Shown one piece after another: positions 1 through 10,691 of a stretch of 64,000 nt of DNA. The stretch comes from Candidatus Bathyarchaeia archaeon (GTDB lineage Archaea > Thermoproteota > Bathyarchaeia > Bathyarchaeales > Bathycorpusculaceae): positions 2,669,034 to 2,733,033 of the forward strand of contig CP166960.1 in assembly GCA_041447175.1 (NCBI GenBank). Direction: 5' to 3'. The position numbers and the translations under genes are program-made. Within the stretch, counting starts at the first letter, position 1. Each line of letters begins with the position of its first letter. The notes under the pieces were generated by a model. The model was not told where the DNA came from. It made no database searches and was given only the letters and a program-made list of their open reading frames with translations.

Positions 1-1120
1 CGATGGGAACAAAGGGTTTGCCAAATTCTCCCACATACTTTGATGAAGGCCGTAGCAGCACCGCATCTTCATACTGCTCAAGTATATGCGCTGTCCACCC
101 TGAGATTCTGCTTGAAGCAAAGAAGGGCGTGAAGAACTGGGAGGGAACCCCCAAAGCATCCAGCGTCACTGCAGCATAGAAGTCTACATTGGGGAAAATG
201 CTCTTTTTCTCGTAAACTACCGACTCGATCTTGAGGCACAAATTGAGTTTAGCGACGTTTTTGCTCTGGCAAAGTTTTTCAGCTATTCCTCTAAGGTGCT
301 TAGTTCTTGGGTCTTCGGTTTTGTATATTCTGTGTCCAAAACCCATTATCTTTTTGTTGTTGCTTAACATGCCTTGGATGTAGTCTTCAACTTCTTCTTC
401 GGTGTTTATGTCATCCAACATGTACATGACTCTTTCACTTGCGCCGCCATGCAAAGGGCCTTTGAGGGTTCCGATTGCCGAGGTGACTGCTGAGTAAACA
501 TCAGAGTTGGTGCTTGCTGTTATGCGTGCAGCAAAAGTTGATGCATTAAACCCGTGGTCAGCATGGAGCGTCATGAATCTGGCGATTGCTTTTTTCTCTT
601 CGTCATCTGGGTCGGTTCCGCGGAACATGTAGAGAAAGTTTTCTGCAAAACAGACCTCTTCGTTTGAGGCTATTGGCTGTTTATTATTGCGTAACCGGTA
701 TAGAGCAGCTACAACCGCTGGAACTTTCGCTATTAATTGAATCGCTCTCTTTTTGTTTGCTTCTTCTGAGTTGTCTCTGCAGTCAGCGTCGTATTGGCTG
801 AGATGCGACACTTCGGTGCGCAGAACCTCCATGGGGTGCGCTTGTTTTGGAGTGCATTTTAGGCTTTTGATGATTTCGTCGGGCAAAGTCATTTCCGACA
901 CGAGAAGAGCTTTGAATTCTTTCAATTCTTTTTTTGTTGGAAGTTTCTTGTTTATCAGTAAATACGCTACTTCTTCGTAGCAGACATTTTCCACAAGGTC
1001 GTCTATGTTGTACCCTAAATAGTAAAGTGTGCCCATGGGGTCTACAAAGCTGATTTTGGTTTCAGCGGCGTGAACGTTCTTTAATCCGCGGACGACGGTC
1101 CTTTCGGTGTTTTCTGTCAT
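1..1120 (-). CDS. gltA: Citrate synthase, C-terminus cut by window edge
   Basis: Condenses acetyl-CoA and oxaloacetate to citrate in the cytoplasm, the entry step of the citrate cycle. I translated the minus strand from ATG at 1120, which follows an AGGAGAAG ribosome site. About 373 residues are visible, nearly the family's usual 375-380, so only the last few are missing. Family motifs present include LHADHGFNAST and GFGHRIYKTEDPR (catalytic histidines), FPNVDFYAAV (catalytic Asp) and the C-terminal SSRISGWTAH. Aconitase lies 34 kb away in the same window. Paralogous 2-methylcitrate synthases share these motifs, so the exact substrate is not settled. Confidence 0.93.
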   Translation of the reverse strand, partial: MTENTERTVVRGLKNVHAAETKISFVDPMGTLYYLGYNIDDLVENVCYEEVAYLLINKKLPTKKELKEFKALLVSEMTLPDEIIKSLKCTPKQAHPMEVLRTEVSHLSQYDADCRDNSEEANKKRAIQLIAKVPAVVAALYRLRNNKQPIASNEEVCFAENFLYMFRGTDPDDEEKKAIARFMTLHADHGFNASTFAARITASTNSDVYSAVTSAIGTLKGPLHGGASERVMYMLDDINTEEEVEDYIQGMLSNNKKIMGFGHRIYKTEDPRTKHLRGIAEKLCQSKNVAKLNLCLKIESVVYEKKSIFPNVDFYAAVTLDALGVPSQFFTPFFASSRISGWTAHILEQYEDAVLLRPSSKYVGEFGKPFVPI

Positions 1121-1398
1121 TTAATTTTCTTCTCCTGAATGCCAATCGTGATTTAAGATCAGCTTATGATTATCTCTTTCACGCGTGAATCGTATTTTAG
1201 CCTAACGGTAACTTTCTGGTTTTTCTACATTTTTAATTAAAAATTTGGTGTTTGCTTTCAAATACTTGCCTGAAAAACCTAAACAAACGCTTCTGGTTCA
1301 GAACAAAATTTGGCAAACTTGCCAAAAATTGGCTAAGAACCCCGTGAACCTAAAAATTTATTAAAATTTGTGTTGACAAAGAAAAAAAAGTTAAGGAG

Positions 1399-2106
1399 TT
1401 ATGCCTTTTGCTTTTTTCGAACGCTGTAGACAGCAAAAGCACCAATGCATGCTCCTATTCCCATGAGTCCGCCGAAGGCGTATTCGGGAAGAACAAACAG
1501 GGTGCCGCCGCTAAAGGGTGTTTTTATTGTTGTTCCGCCGTTGTCTGTGCCGTAGACAAGGAAGTAAACCTTAGAGTTTTCGTCGGCTGTGGACGCAAAT
1601 GTGATGTCTACTTGCAGTGGGTATCCTGGACCATTGTTCTTGTCTGCTTCTGCTTGTGTCAAGGTTGGGATGACGTAGTCTCGGTTGTAGCCGTAGTAAT
1701 CTGCGAGCGTGAATGGTCCGCCGGCAGCTCCGTAGTCAAATACTCCCATTGTGAAGTCGTCAGGGCTAGAGGTTGTTAAGGTGTCTGGTTCTGTTTTTTC
1801 GGTGTCGAGGGTGATTTGTGTTAGTCCGCCTTCATGTGCAGCGTTGTTTATGAGAACAACCACGTGGACATCGTTTATTGGGTAGTTAGCTCCGTGTGTG
1901 GCAGAGATGTAAAGCGTGTATGTGTTGGTTCCGGGGCTACCGTTTATGTAGTAACCGCAGTACCATGTTCCTGCCATGTCTGCTTGGGTTGAGCCGTCGC
2001 CAATTATGAACATGCTGCCTCCGGCAGCAAAAGCGCTTTGAACCGTAAGGGCACCTATAGCCAAAACTACAAGGCTCATCAAAACGGCTGATCTTTTCTT
2101 ATTCAT
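1399..2106 (-). CDS. Secreted, C-terminally anchored protein of unknown function
   Basis: A 235-residue protein with an N-terminal signal peptide (MNKKRSAVLMSL then a hydrophobic core ending about FAAG, residue 29). An acidic extracellular part is rich in Gly, Thr, Asn and Asp. The C-terminus has LPEYAFGG, a hydrophobic segment and a basic RKKQKA tail. That tripartite tail resembles archaeal sorting signals (PEF/VPEYPLG-like), by inference only. No enzymatic motif was recognised. Start ATG 2106 follows a GGAAGGAGAAG stretch. The gene is monocistronic and tail-to-tail with nothing on its left. Confidence 0.72.
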   Translation of the reverse strand: MNKKRSAVLMSLVVLAIGALTVQSAFAAGGSMFIIGDGSTQADMAGTWYCGYYINGSPGTNTYTLYISATHGANYPINDVHVVVLINNAAHEGGLTQITLDTEKTEPDTLTTSSPDDFTMGVFDYGAAGGPFTLADYYGYNRDYVIPTLTQAEADKNNGPGYPLQVDITFASTADENSKVYFLVYGTDNGGTTIKTPFSGGTLFVLPEYAFGGLMGIGACIGAFAVYSVRKKQKA

Positions 2107-2142
2107 TTCTTCTCCTTCCTTTCCTCACACACATCTTTTTAT

Positions 2143-2154
2143 CCACTTATAAGC
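2143..2154 (-). promoter_or_regulatory. TATA box of the secreted protein gene at 1399-2106
   Basis: On the minus strand a GCTTATAAGTGG box lies about 40 bases before the ATG at 2106. This fits a TSS near 2123 and a short leader that holds the ribosome site. Confidence 0.5.
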
Positions 2155-2759
2155 CTAATGGTGTTTTATTCTAGAAGTAAATTAAAGAAAATAAAACCGT
2201 CATGTTACTTAACTTATGAAATTTTTTTCGGCTAAAATGTTGTTTTTTCTTTCTTCTGAGCGATTTTTGTTGTTTGTTCTGATCGGGTTCCAACACCCTT
2301 AAGAGCGGTCCACAGAAAACACTGCCGTCGTGTTGGTCTCAAATTTTTTGGTCAATAACTGGCATTTTTGAGGTTCTACCCCCATTATTTGTCAAGTTGA
2401 GTGTCCTCATAATCAAAGCAGATGTCACGAATGCCTGTTGTAGGGGGTTTCAATGGTTGCTGCACGCGCATCGAAGGCGTAGCTTGTGACTTGAACTTGC
2501 ATGTGTTGGTAACGGTGTGGTTTGTACTGTACTGTAGGTGCGGGGCTTCCCTCTTCAGTTTCCGCAGAGGTTTGTACCACGATTTTCTACAACAGTGGGG
2601 AACGCTTCTTTACGCCTACGCTTACTGCCGAGCATTGCCGTATTATCATCATGAAGTCTGCTTTTGGTTTGGGATGGGCCGTTTTCTTGAGTAACTTTGA
2701 TGTTTTTTGCTTTTTAGTCGAGAAGATTCAAATAGCCTGCCCGCCAAAAGTTATATTCA
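2155..2759. other. Gene-free interval upstream of clpB
   Basis: About 600 bases between the divergent secreted-protein and clpB genes. Short overlapping ORFs here (for example 2422-2694 and 2522-2785) have Cys/Phe/Leu-rich, low-complexity translations unlike the neighbouring genes and no ribosome site, so I do not call them. I see no tRNA, repeat array or clear hairpin. The clpB start itself has no obvious Shine-Dalgarno sequence. Confidence 0.4.
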
Positions 2760-5354
2760 ATGAGCCTAGAAAATTTTACAATTAAATCCCAAGAAGCAAT
2801 TCAAAAAGCCATCGAAATAGCTTCTTCAAAACAAAACCAAGCCATCGAACCCGTGCACCTTCTAAAAGGCATGTTGCTGGTTGACGAGAACGTAGTTCCT
2901 TACCTGCTAAAGAAACTGGGCGTGAACATGACTGTTTTTTCGGCTTCCCTTGACGGTCTTATTGATTCTCTGCCTAAGGTTAGCGGTGGACAAAACTACC
3001 TGTCTTCTAACTCTGACAAAGCCTTAAAAAAAGCCCAAAAGTTGGCGTCGGAAAGCCAAGACAAATTTGTTTCCATTGAACAGTTGCTTTTAGCAATCTT
3101 GCCTTTGGGTGATTCGGCTGCTCGGCTCCTTCAGAGCAGTGGCGTTTCAGAAAAAGAACTTAAAGAAGCAATTAAGCAATTGAGAAAGGGATCAACTGTG
3201 AATTCCCAAACTACAGATGAAACCTACAATGCCCTCAACAGGTTTGCAATTAACCTTAACGAGCGGGCAAGAACTGGAAAACTGGACCCCGTAATCGGCA
3301 GAGACGAAGAAATCCGCCGTGTCCTACAAATCCTCTCTCGAAGAACAAAAAACAACCCTATCCTAATCGGCGAACCAGGAGTGGGCAAAACAGCCATCGC
3401 AGAAGGCATAGCCCACCGCATAGTCAACGGCGATGTTCCCGAAAACCTCAAGTCAAAACAGATTTACTCGCTTGACATGGGTGCATTGATTGCAGGCGCA
3501 AAATATAAGGGCGAATTTGAGGAGCGCCTAAAAAGCGTCGTGAAAGAGGTGGTTTCCTCAGAAGGCGAAATTGTACTTTTCATTGACGAAATTCATACGT
3601 TGGTCGGAGCAGGAGCTGGCGAGGGAGCCATGGACGCCGCCAACATCTTAAAACCTGCCTTGGCGAGAGGTGACTTGCGTGCAATCGGCGCGACCACTCT
3701 TAAAGAGTACCAGAAATATTTTGAAAAAGACAAGGCGCTGGAAAGACGCTTCCAACCTGTCATGGTCACCGAACCCGACACGTTATCCGCCATCTCAATT
3801 CTTCGCGGTCTTAAGGAACGTTACGAAGTGTTTCATCATGTCAGAATTAAGGATGAAGCCATAATTGCCGCCGTAGAGCTTTCTCAGCGGTACATTTCGG
3901 AGCGGTTTCTGCCCGATAAAGCCATTGACCTGATTGACGAGGCAGCCTCAAAGCTCCGCTTAGAAATCAACTCGGCACCTGAAGAGCTGGAAACCATCGA
4001 GCGCAAGATTCGCCAGTTGGAAATTGAGCGTGAAGCCATAAAACGGGAAAAAGACGAAGCAAAACTCAAAGCGTTAAATCAGGAAATCGCTAACCTGAGC
4101 GAAGAGCGTAATAAACTGAAAGCGCGGTGGCAAGCTGAAAAGGACATCGTGGAGCAAATCCAAGTCAAGAAAAACGAAATTGAACAGCTAAAATTTGAAG
4201 ACGAAGACGCCAACCGCAGGGGCGACTTGGAGAAAGTTGCGGAAATACGATACGGCAAAATCCCCAAAGCCACCCAAACCATTGAGGATTTGAAGCAGAA
4301 ACTTTCCGGGGTTCAGAAAGACTCTCCTTTAATTAACGAAGAGGTGGATGCCGAAGAGATTGCGGAGGTGGTTTCCCACTGGACTGGCATACCTGTTAGT
4401 CGGATGCTGCAAAGTGAGAAGCAGAAACTGCTCAGCCTCGAAACAGAGCTTCATATTCGTGTTGTTGGGCAAGAGGATGCAGTCCAAGCAGTTTCCGATG
4501 CGATTCGGCGAAGCCGCGCAGGGTTGCAGGATCCAAAGCGTCCTATCGGCTCCTTCATTTTCCTTGGCACCACAGGCGTAGGCAAAACAGAGCTCGCAAA
4601 GGCACTGGCGGATTTCCTTTTCAACAACGAAAACAACATGGTCCGCATTGACATGTCCGAGTATCAGGAAAGGCACACGGTTTCCCGACTGGTTGGTGCC
4701 CCTCCAGGTTATGTTGGTTACGAGGAAAGCGGGCAGTTAACCGAGGCTGTACGGCGAAAACCTTACGCGGTTGTGCTTTTGGATGAAATCGAAAAGGCGC
4801 ACCCCGACGTCTTTAATATCCTGCTGCAGGTCTTAGATGACGGCAGATTAACCGATAACAAAGGCCGCACAGTGGACTTTAAGAACACAATAATAATCAT
4901 GACCTCAAACGTCGGCTCCCACATCATCCAAGAAAATCTAGAAAAAGCAACCGCTGATAACCGGGAACTAATCTGGAACCAGACCAAAGATCAAGTTTTC
5001 AATCTGCTCAAAAAAACCATAAAACCAGAGTTTCTCAACCGCGTTGACGAAATAATCATGTTCCAGCCACTTAGCGAAGCGGAAGTCAAAAAAATCGTTG
5101 AGAATCAACTCAAAGCAGTCCAGCAGATGCTTGAGAAGAACAACGTTAACGTTGAATTCACAGAAAAAGCTGTTGACTATGTTGCCAAGGTAGGGTTTGA
5201 CCCCCAGTTTGGCGCCCGACCCATCAAGCGGGTTATTCAAAGAAGCGTTCTTAACGAGTTGTCCAAGATTATCTTGGAGGAGAAGGTTAGCAGGGATTCG
5301 GTTATTGTGGTTGACGAGCAGAACGGTGCATTAGTCTTCAAAAACAAACCATAG
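2760..5354 (+). CDS. clpB: ClpB-type AAA+ disaggregase
   Basis: Hexameric ATP-driven chaperone that threads aggregated proteins through its pore, usually with DnaK/DnaJ/GrpE. The 864-residue product has every ClpB part: Clp-N repeats (1-150), AAA1 with Walker A GEPGVGKT at 204-211 and Walker [10 protein letters not shown], the charged coiled-coil middle domain (about 400-525), AAA2 with GTTGVGKT at 603-610 and [13 protein letters not shown], and the C-terminal D2-small domain. Length and motif spacing match bacterial ClpB almost exactly. Only some archaea have ClpB, generally attributed to transfer from bacteria. It stands alone with no DnaK operon nearby. Confidence 0.96.
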   Translation: MSLENFTIKSQEAIQKAIEIASSKQNQAIEPVHLLKGMLLVDENVVPYLLKKLGVNMTVFSASLDGLIDSLPKVSGGQNYLSSNSDKALKKAQKLASESQDKFVSIEQLLLAILPLGDSAARLLQSSGVSEKELKEAIKQLRKGSTVNSQTTDETYNALNRFAINLNERARTGKLDPVIGRDEEIRRVLQILSRRTKNNPILIGEPGVGKTAIAEGIAHRIVNGDVPENLKSKQIYSLDMGALIAGAKYKGEFEERLKSVVKEVVSSEGEIVLFIDEIHTLVGAGAGEGAMDAANILKPALARGDLRAIGATTLKEYQKYFEKDKALERRFQPVMVTEPDTLSAISILRGLKERYEVFHHVRIKDEAIIAAVELSQRYISERFLPDKAIDLIDEAASKLRLEINSAPEELETIERKIRQLEIEREAIKREKDEAKLKALNQEIANLSEERNKLKARWQAEKDIVEQIQVKKNEIEQLKFEDEDANRRGDLEKVAEIRYGKIPKATQTIEDLKQKLSGVQKDSPLINEEVDAEEIAEVVSHWTGIPVSRMLQSEKQKLLSLETELHIRVVGQEDAVQAVSDAIRRSRAGLQDPKRPIGSFIFLGTTGVGKTELAKALADFLFNNENNMVRIDMSEYQERHTVSRLVGAPPGYVGYEESGQLTEAVRRKPYAVVLLDEIEKAHPDVFNILLQVLDDGRLTDNKGRTVDFKNTIIIMTSNVGSHIIQENLEKATADNRELIWNQTKDQVFNLLKKTIKPEFLNRVDEIIMFQPLSEAEVKKIVENQLKAVQQMLEKNNVNVEFTEKAVDYVAKVGFDPQFGARPIKRVIQRSVLNELSKIILEEKVSRDSVIVVDEQNGALVFKNKP

Positions 5355-5459
5355 AATCATTATTTGACAAAAGCTCCGCTAATGTTTCATTAGGCAACAT
5401 AAAACCTCGCAACCTTTTTACTTCACCGCTAATGCACTGTGTATGTTTGGCGCGTGAAG

Positions 5460-5921
5460 TTACTGGCTTTTTTGATGCGCTACTACAACCTTTGCAAGTC
5501 TTTCTCCTAGCTTCACCGCTTGACGTTTGTCCATGTCGGAAGTGCCGCCTTCTACGGTTACACCTGGTTTTACAAATATCGGGTTGAACACACCTATTGT
5601 TCGTTCGATGCTTGCGAGAGCGTCGACTTGACCTCCTGCACCCGTGGTGAACACCGCGATGGGTTTACCTGCCATCTTGTCACGTAGCGGGTAAAGTCGC
5701 GTCAGCAACGATAGTGTACCTCCAGACATCATGCTGAAATGGGTGGGTGAACCAAAAGCGTAGCCGTCGGCGGATATGACGCTTTGTGAATCCACTGTGT
5801 TCGCTTTCTGTACTTCAACAGTGACGCCTTCTACATTTCGGACTCCTTCTGCGACAGAATTGGCGAGTTTCTCGGTGTTGCCTGTCATTGAATCGTACAT
5901 GATTAAAATGTTGGGACTCAT
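5460..5921 (-). CDS. Flavodoxin-like FMN protein
   Basis: A 153-residue flavodoxin-fold protein, probably an FMN electron carrier or a WrbA-like NAD(P)H:quinone oxidoreductase. The N-terminal phosphate-binding loop reads YDSMTGNTEKLA, and SPTHFSMMSGG and TTGAGGQVD supply the typical second and third FMN loops. I chose ATG 5921 (MSPNILIMYDS) because the flavodoxin fold begins there; an in-frame ATG at 5936 would add five residues. It is convergent with clpB. Flavodoxin and WrbA cannot be separated by eye. Confidence 0.85.
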   Translation of the reverse strand: MSPNILIMYDSMTGNTEKLANSVAEGVRNVEGVTVEVQKANTVDSQSVISADGYAFGSPTHFSMMSGGTLSLLTRLYPLRDKMAGKPIAVFTTGAGGQVDALASIERTIGVFNPIFVKPGVTVEGGTSDMDKRQAVKLGERLAKVVVAHQKSQ

Positions 5922-6137
5922 GTTAATCCCACACATAATATAATATGTGCAACGGATAAAAAAACTTGGCGAAAAATGAGGCGTATCATTTCAGGCTCAC
6001 TTTCTTTGTTAAGCAAAACTTTTGTGGATGCTTGCGCGGCTGGCTTTGGGGAAGGTGTTACTTTTTTGTTTTGTTCTTTTCTGTTTGTGTTGAAGAGTTC
6101 AGCAAATCCGCGTTTGTAGTTTCTAGTTTCCAGTTAT

Positions 6138-6195
6138 TCAACTTTGACTTAACTTATGTTAAATCAATATTTATATGCTGGATAGTTAATCCAGC
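6138..6195 (+). promoter_or_regulatory. Promoter/operator E1 of the first cobN gene
   Basis: Contains an upstream TTAAC-TTTGA-type element, a TATA box (TATTTATATG, 6168-6177) and, just after it, the perfect inverted repeat GCTGGAT-AGTTA-ATCCAGC (6177-6195). The repeat covers the predicted start site, the usual place for an archaeal repressor. The same architecture occurs as E2 before the second cobN gene. Confidence 0.65.
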
Positions 6196-6217
6196 CATAG
6201 TAAGGGAAGTATTTGTA

Positions 6218-6346
6218 GTGGCGAAAAAACCCCTCTCTGTGTCCAGCGCCCTTGTCAATCCAGAAAAGATGCCTCCTACGCTGATTCTTCGCGTTACAAA
6301 CCCCGAGCTTAATGAGTTGTTTTTATCGGAGACTGAAAAAGCATGA
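6218..6346 (+). CDS. Small ORF coupled to cobN1
   Basis: A GTG-started ORF of 42 codons (begins VAKKPLSVSSALVNPE) lying between promoter E1 and cobN1. Its TGA overlaps the cobN1 ATG as ATGA, the signature of translational coupling. The second cobN has an analogous overlapping ORF with a loosely similar SV[ST][ST]-x(4)-P[ED] stretch. No known domain recognised. It could be a small chelatase partner, a leader peptide or a non-coding leader that happens to be open. Confidence 0.4.
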   Translation: MAKKPLSVSSALVNPEKMPPTLILRVTNPELNELFLSETEKA

Positions 6347-9300
6347 CGCAACTTAGGCTTGCTTTTGTAGCCACAATGATAACCGACACGTTACCGCTTG
6401 TTTCAGCGGTCAAATCCATAAACCAACGATTCGGCGACATAGTCAACGTCCGTCTTCAAACAGGCGTGATGCCTGAAGACTTCGTAAACCGGGACGAATT
6501 CATTCAGTTTGCCAAAACCTCCCACTTAGCAATTGCACATTTGATGGGTACCTTCCCCGACTACGATACCTTTGTTTCAGCACTGCACAGCTCCAACGTG
6601 CCAACGCTAATTATTTCTCCAAACAGAGACCAGCCAAGCGTATGCACTGTTGAACCAGAGGACAAACAGAAAATCATGAAGTATCTCCGTTACGGCGGAA
6701 AAACGAACTTTGAAAATCTTGTGTTATATCTAGCTAATCGTTTCACCGGGTCCAATTACGACTTTTCTCCCCCTGAAGAGATACGGTGGGAAGGCATTTA
6801 TCACCCTGACTTTGACCGACTCGTCACCTTGGATGAATATACCGAAAAAAAACTTGTACCCGGAAAACCAACAGTTGGCGTTTTATTTCATACCTCTCAG
6901 TTTCAAGGTGAGAACACTAGTTTTGTGGACAGTTTGATTAGAGCGATTGAGGGTCACGACGCCAACGTTATCGCCCTCTCTTTCGGCAGTAAGTTAAACT
7001 CGGCTTTTGACACCTTTTTCATGAAAGATGGTAAACCCGTAATCGATGCCTTAGTGAGTGCTTTGTGTTTTTCTTTAACTTCGTCAGACAATGCAGCTTT
7101 GGATGCCTTGAAAGTTTTAGGTGTGCCCGTCATTAAGGCGATTTTGACCGTTAACTCTTTTGAAAACTGGCGCGACACCGAGCAGGGACTCAACTTCATT
7201 GATATACCCTCCAGTGTGGTTATGCCTGAGTTTGACGGTTTCCTTATTACGGTGCCAATGGCTGCAATGGATTCCGCCGAAATTAATCCACTAACGGGAA
7301 CTAGAATACTTAAATTCGAGCCGATTCCTGAGCGGGTCGACAAAGTGGCTCGCTTAAGCATCAACTGGGCAAAACTGAGACAGACACCTAATAAAGAACG
7401 CAGGGTCGCAATAATTTTCCACAATTATCCTCCGCGAAATGACACCATAGGCAAAGCCTTCGCAATCGATACGCCTCTCTCAGTTTTAAACCTGCTAAAC
7501 GACATGAAAAACGCCGGTTACCACATAGAAACTTTGCCTGAAAATAGTCAACAACTGATCGATGGCATAATCAACGGATTAACCAACGATTTGCGGTGGT
7601 TAAGTTCTGAAGACCTTGCCAAGAGAGCAGTGGGTAAAACTTCCCGCAAACAATACACCGCATGGTTTAACGAGTTACCGTCTGATGCTAAAGCGAAAAT
7701 GGAGGAGAAATGGGGAAAGCCCCCAGGCAAACCTTTCAGTTATAAAGGCGAACTGTTGGTGCCTGGAATCCTCAATGGGGACATTTTCATGGGGCTTCAG
7801 CCGCCGCGTGGTTCTCTGGGCGAAGCGGACTCCGCTAGCTACCATAGCCCTGACCTTTCTTTATCCCACCATTACTATGCGTATTACCGGTGGGTGCGAG
7901 ATGTTTTCAAGGCAGACGTAGTTATTCATGTAGGTACGCATGGTAGTTTGGAGTGGTTACCTGGAAAGTCTGTGGGGCTTTCAGCATCCTGCTTCCCTGA
8001 TGCGGCAATCTCTGATTTGCCCAACGTGTACCCTTACGTTATCACAAACCCTGGAGAGGGCACACAAGCTAAACGACGTAGTTACTGCTGCATCATTGAC
8101 TACTTAATTCCCGTTATGCACAACGCTGACAGCTACGAGGAAACAGCACAACTTGAGGTTCACCTGCAAGAGTACTATCACGCTAAACTTGCTGACGAAG
8201 GAAAACTGACTGTTCTGCAGAAGGTAATCTGGGAGACTGTCGTTTCTGGTAAACTAGACCAAGACCTTGAAGTTACTCAAGAAGCGGCTTTTGCTGATTT
8301 TGACGGATTTTTGGAGAAACTGCATGCTTACTTGCATGAACTCTCTGATGCTCAACTTCGTGACGGGTTACACACTTTAGGTCAACCTCCTGTTGAGGAA
8401 CGGCTAGAAGAGTTTCTGGTGACTTTGACCCGATTAAGCAACGGGTCTGTGCCCTCCTTAAGGCAGTCTCTTGCCGAACTCAACGGTTATGACTATGAAT
8501 ATTTGCTTGCGAACAAGGGAAAAATGCGTCCTGATGGAAGGACAAATGGTGACGTAATCAAAGAATTGAACACTACTGCCCTGCAGTTAATGAAGGCTTT
8601 CAATGCAAAAGGATTTACAGAAACTAACGTTGATGAAGTAATGCAGACGGTGCTTGGTAAGAGTAGTTCAAAGGTGAAGCAGTGTCTCTCGTACGTATCG
8701 ACCTTCCTTGTGCCTGCTTTGGAGAAAACCACTGATGAATTGACCAACATTATGGCGTCGTGTGAAGGCGGCTACGTTCCATCTGGGCCTTCGGGCTCCA
8801 TAACGCGGGGCATGGCGGACATTTTGCCAACGGGACGCAACTTTTACTCCGTAGACCCACGCGCTGTGCCTTCAACTGCCTCTTGGCAGGTCGGTGTTGC
8901 TTTAGCCAATAACCTGCTGGAGCGTTATTTAAAAGAAGAGGGGAACTATCCCGAGAGTGTAGGCACTATTCTTTGGGCAACCGACGCCATGAAAACAAAA
9001 GGTGATGATGTCGCCGAGGTCCTATACCTGATGGGCGTTAGACCCGTCTGGGAACCCTCCAATGGCCGTGTTGTCGGAGTTGAAGCCATTCCACTGGAGG
9101 AGCTAAAACGTCCCCGAATTGATGTTACCGCCCGTATTAGTGGGCTGTTCAGGGACACTTTCCCCAATATTGTTCACCTGATTGATGAGGCGGTGGCTTT
9201 AGTTGCTGGTCTTAAAGAGCCTTTGGATAAAAACTACGTGCGAAAACATGTAGAAAAAGAGGTCACTGAACGGGTGGCTCAAGGATGTGATGCTGAAACA

Positions 9301-10047
9301 GCCCGCGAAGAAGCGCACTATCGAGTTTTCGGCGACCGTCCTGGCACTTATGGTTGCGGGGTCAGTGAACTGGTTAGTTCTCAAAACTGGGAGACCCAAA
9401 AGGATTTGAGCGATATCTACATCGCTTGGGGCAGCTACGCCTACAGCAGAAAAGTCTATGGTCAATCGGTCCCTGAACGGTTCAAGCTCCGCCTCATCCA
9501 GATTCAGGCTACCGTCAAGAACCAAGATTCACGCGAATACGACATACTTGACTGTGACGACTGGTACGATGTCCATGGCGGCATGATTGTTTCAGTAAAA
9601 ACATTGAGCGGTAAGGCTCCACGGTCTTATTGTGGTGACAGTTCGGATCCTGACCGCGTGAAAGTCAGAAGCACCGCTGAAGAAACCTGCCACGTTTTCC
9701 GTACCCGCCTCCTCAATCCTAAGTATATCAGCAGCATGGTACGTCACGGCTATGCGGGGGCTGGTGACCTCTCGAAAACAATTGATGACGTTTTGGGTTG
9801 GGATGCTACGGTTGAGGTTGTGGAGGATTGGATGTGGGAGGGTTTGGCGAACAAGTATGCTTTAGACCCGAAGATGCAGCAGTGGCTAAGGGAAGTGAAT
9901 CCTTACGCGTTGCAGAACATGACTGAACGCCTTTTGGAGGCAATTGAGCGTGGGTTATGGCAAGCGTCGGATGAGATGAAGGCGAAGCTGCAGCAGCTTT
10001 ACTTGCAGGTTGAAGGGTGGCTCGAAGGCGAAACTGAAAAAAGGTAA
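6343..10047 (+). CDS. cobN: CobN/BchH-type chelatase large subunit, paralogue 1
   Basis: A 1234-residue member of the CobN / ChlH-BchH family, the tetrapyrrole-binding subunit that inserts Co or Mg with small AAA+ partners. Family landmarks: FHNYPPRNDTIG, GLQPPRGSLG, the metal-site region VGTHGSLEWLPGKSVGLS, and GPSGSITRGMADILPTGRNFYS near residue 820. Length fits the family (1100-1400). Start ATG 6343 overlaps the upstream ORF stop. A paralogue follows at 12.25 kb behind a matching promoter. No CobS/CobT or ChlI/ChlD gene is in the window, so metal and substrate (cobalamin, another corrinoid, Mg-porphyrin) are not determined. Confidence 0.93.
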   Translation: MTQLRLAFVATMITDTLPLVSAVKSINQRFGDIVNVRLQTGVMPEDFVNRDEFIQFAKTSHLAIAHLMGTFPDYDTFVSALHSSNVPTLIISPNRDQPSVCTVEPEDKQKIMKYLRYGGKTNFENLVLYLANRFTGSNYDFSPPEEIRWEGIYHPDFDRLVTLDEYTEKKLVPGKPTVGVLFHTSQFQGENTSFVDSLIRAIEGHDANVIALSFGSKLNSAFDTFFMKDGKPVIDALVSALCFSLTSSDNAALDALKVLGVPVIKAILTVNSFENWRDTEQGLNFIDIPSSVVMPEFDGFLITVPMAAMDSAEINPLTGTRILKFEPIPERVDKVARLSINWAKLRQTPNKERRVAIIFHNYPPRNDTIGKAFAIDTPLSVLNLLNDMKNAGYHIETLPENSQQLIDGIINGLTNDLRWLSSEDLAKRAVGKTSRKQYTAWFNELPSDAKAKMEEKWGKPPGKPFSYKGELLVPGILNGDIFMGLQPPRGSLGEADSASYHSPDLSLSHHYYAYYRWVRDVFKADVVIHVGTHGSLEWLPGKSVGLSASCFPDAAISDLPNVYPYVITNPGEGTQAKRRSYCCIIDYLIPVMHNADSYEETAQLEVHLQEYYHAKLADEGKLTVLQKVIWETVVSGKLDQDLEVTQEAAFADFDGFLEKLHAYLHELSDAQLRDGLHTLGQPPVEERLEEFLVTLTRLSNGSVPSLRQSLAELNGYDYEYLLANKGKMRPDGRTNGDVIKELNTTALQLMKAFNAKGFTETNVDEVMQTVLGKSSSKVKQCLSYVSTFLVPALEKTTDELTNIMASCEGGYVPSGPSGSITRGMADILPTGRNFYSVDPRAVPSTASWQVGVALANNLLERYLKEEGNYPESVGTILWATDAMKTKGDDVAEVLYLMGVRPVWEPSNGRVVGVEAIPLEELKRPRIDVTARISGLFRDTFPNIVHLIDEAVALVAGLKEPLDKNYVRKHVEKEVTERVAQGCDAETAREEAHYRVFGDRPGTYGCGVSELVSSQNWETQKDLSDIYIAWGSYAYSRKVYGQSVPERFKLRLIQIQATVKNQDSREYDILDCDDWYDVHGGMIVSVKTLSGKAPRSYCGDSSDPDRVKVRSTAEETCHVFRTRLLNPKYISSMVRHGYAGAGDLSKTIDDVLGWDATVEVVEDWMWEGLANKYALDPKMQQWLREVNPYALQNMTERLLEAIERGLWQASDEMKAKLQQLYLQVEGWLEGETEKR

Positions 10048-10157
10048 CCTGGAGCTGAAATGCGTCTTGAAGACATTAAGTAAAGCGGACTTAATTCCAG
10101 TAGGTTTTTCTCCTTTTGTTGTTCAAGAAAAGTTCCTTTTGACCTACTTGGGCGGAG

Positions 10158-10691
10158 TTGAACAAAATTAAACCGGCATTACTTGTAATTGACGCGCAAA
10201 ACGGTTGGCTGGAGCTTTCTGCGGGTTTGAAGAAGTCAGTGGATGAGCATGTTGTTAATATGAGTAATGCGATTTCGATATTTCGCATGGCGGGGGCACC
10301 GATAATTTTCACCTATCACGCCTACGAGGACAGGGGAATTGTTGCAGGAACCAAAGCATTCGAGCTTTTCTCTGCAGTCGAAGCCAAGACAAACGACGAT
10401 GTGGTGGTGAAGACCCATCAGAACGCATTTAACAAGACTGAACTCGAAAGCTTGATTCGAGATAAGGGATGTGACACCGTGATTCTTGTTGGACTTAGCG
10501 CCCTGCACTGTGTGATAGCCACATATTTTGGCGCGTATGACCACAATCTTGCTCCTTATCTTGCGCGGGGCGCAGTGGCTGCACCTGACGAGGAGTCAGT
10601 TCAGATAGCGGAAAAAATCTGTGACACCTTGAGTCTGCGGGCGATAGCGCAAATTTTGAATCAGGACCCAAAAATTATGCGAATGGGCTAA
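10158..10691 (+). CDS. Isochorismatase-like cysteine hydrolase
   Basis: A 177-residue hydrolase of the isochorismatase/nicotinamidase superfamily. The catalytic Asp-Lys-Cys triad is visible as D12 (LLVIDAQNGW), K85 (VVVKTHQNAF) and C118 (VGLSALHCV). Members hydrolyse isochorismate, nicotinamide, ureidoacrylate or related amides; substrate here is unassigned. The start appears to be TTG at 10158 directly after GGGCGGAG, so the start is uncertain by a few residues. It lies 110 bases after cobN1 on the same strand and may be co-transcribed. Confidence 0.85.
   Translation: MNKIKPALLVIDAQNGWLELSAGLKKSVDEHVVNMSNAISIFRMAGAPIIFTYHAYEDRGIVAGTKAFELFSAVEAKTNDDVVVKTHQNAFNKTELESLIRDKGCDTVILVGLSALHCVIATYFGAYDHNLAPYLARGAVAAPDEESVQIAEKICDTLSLRAIAQILNQDPKIMRMG

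Noticed and set aside
2422..2785. Overlapping plus-strand ORFs before clpB
   Set aside because: Low-complexity translations in two frames, no ribosome site, and one runs into the clpB start out of frame.
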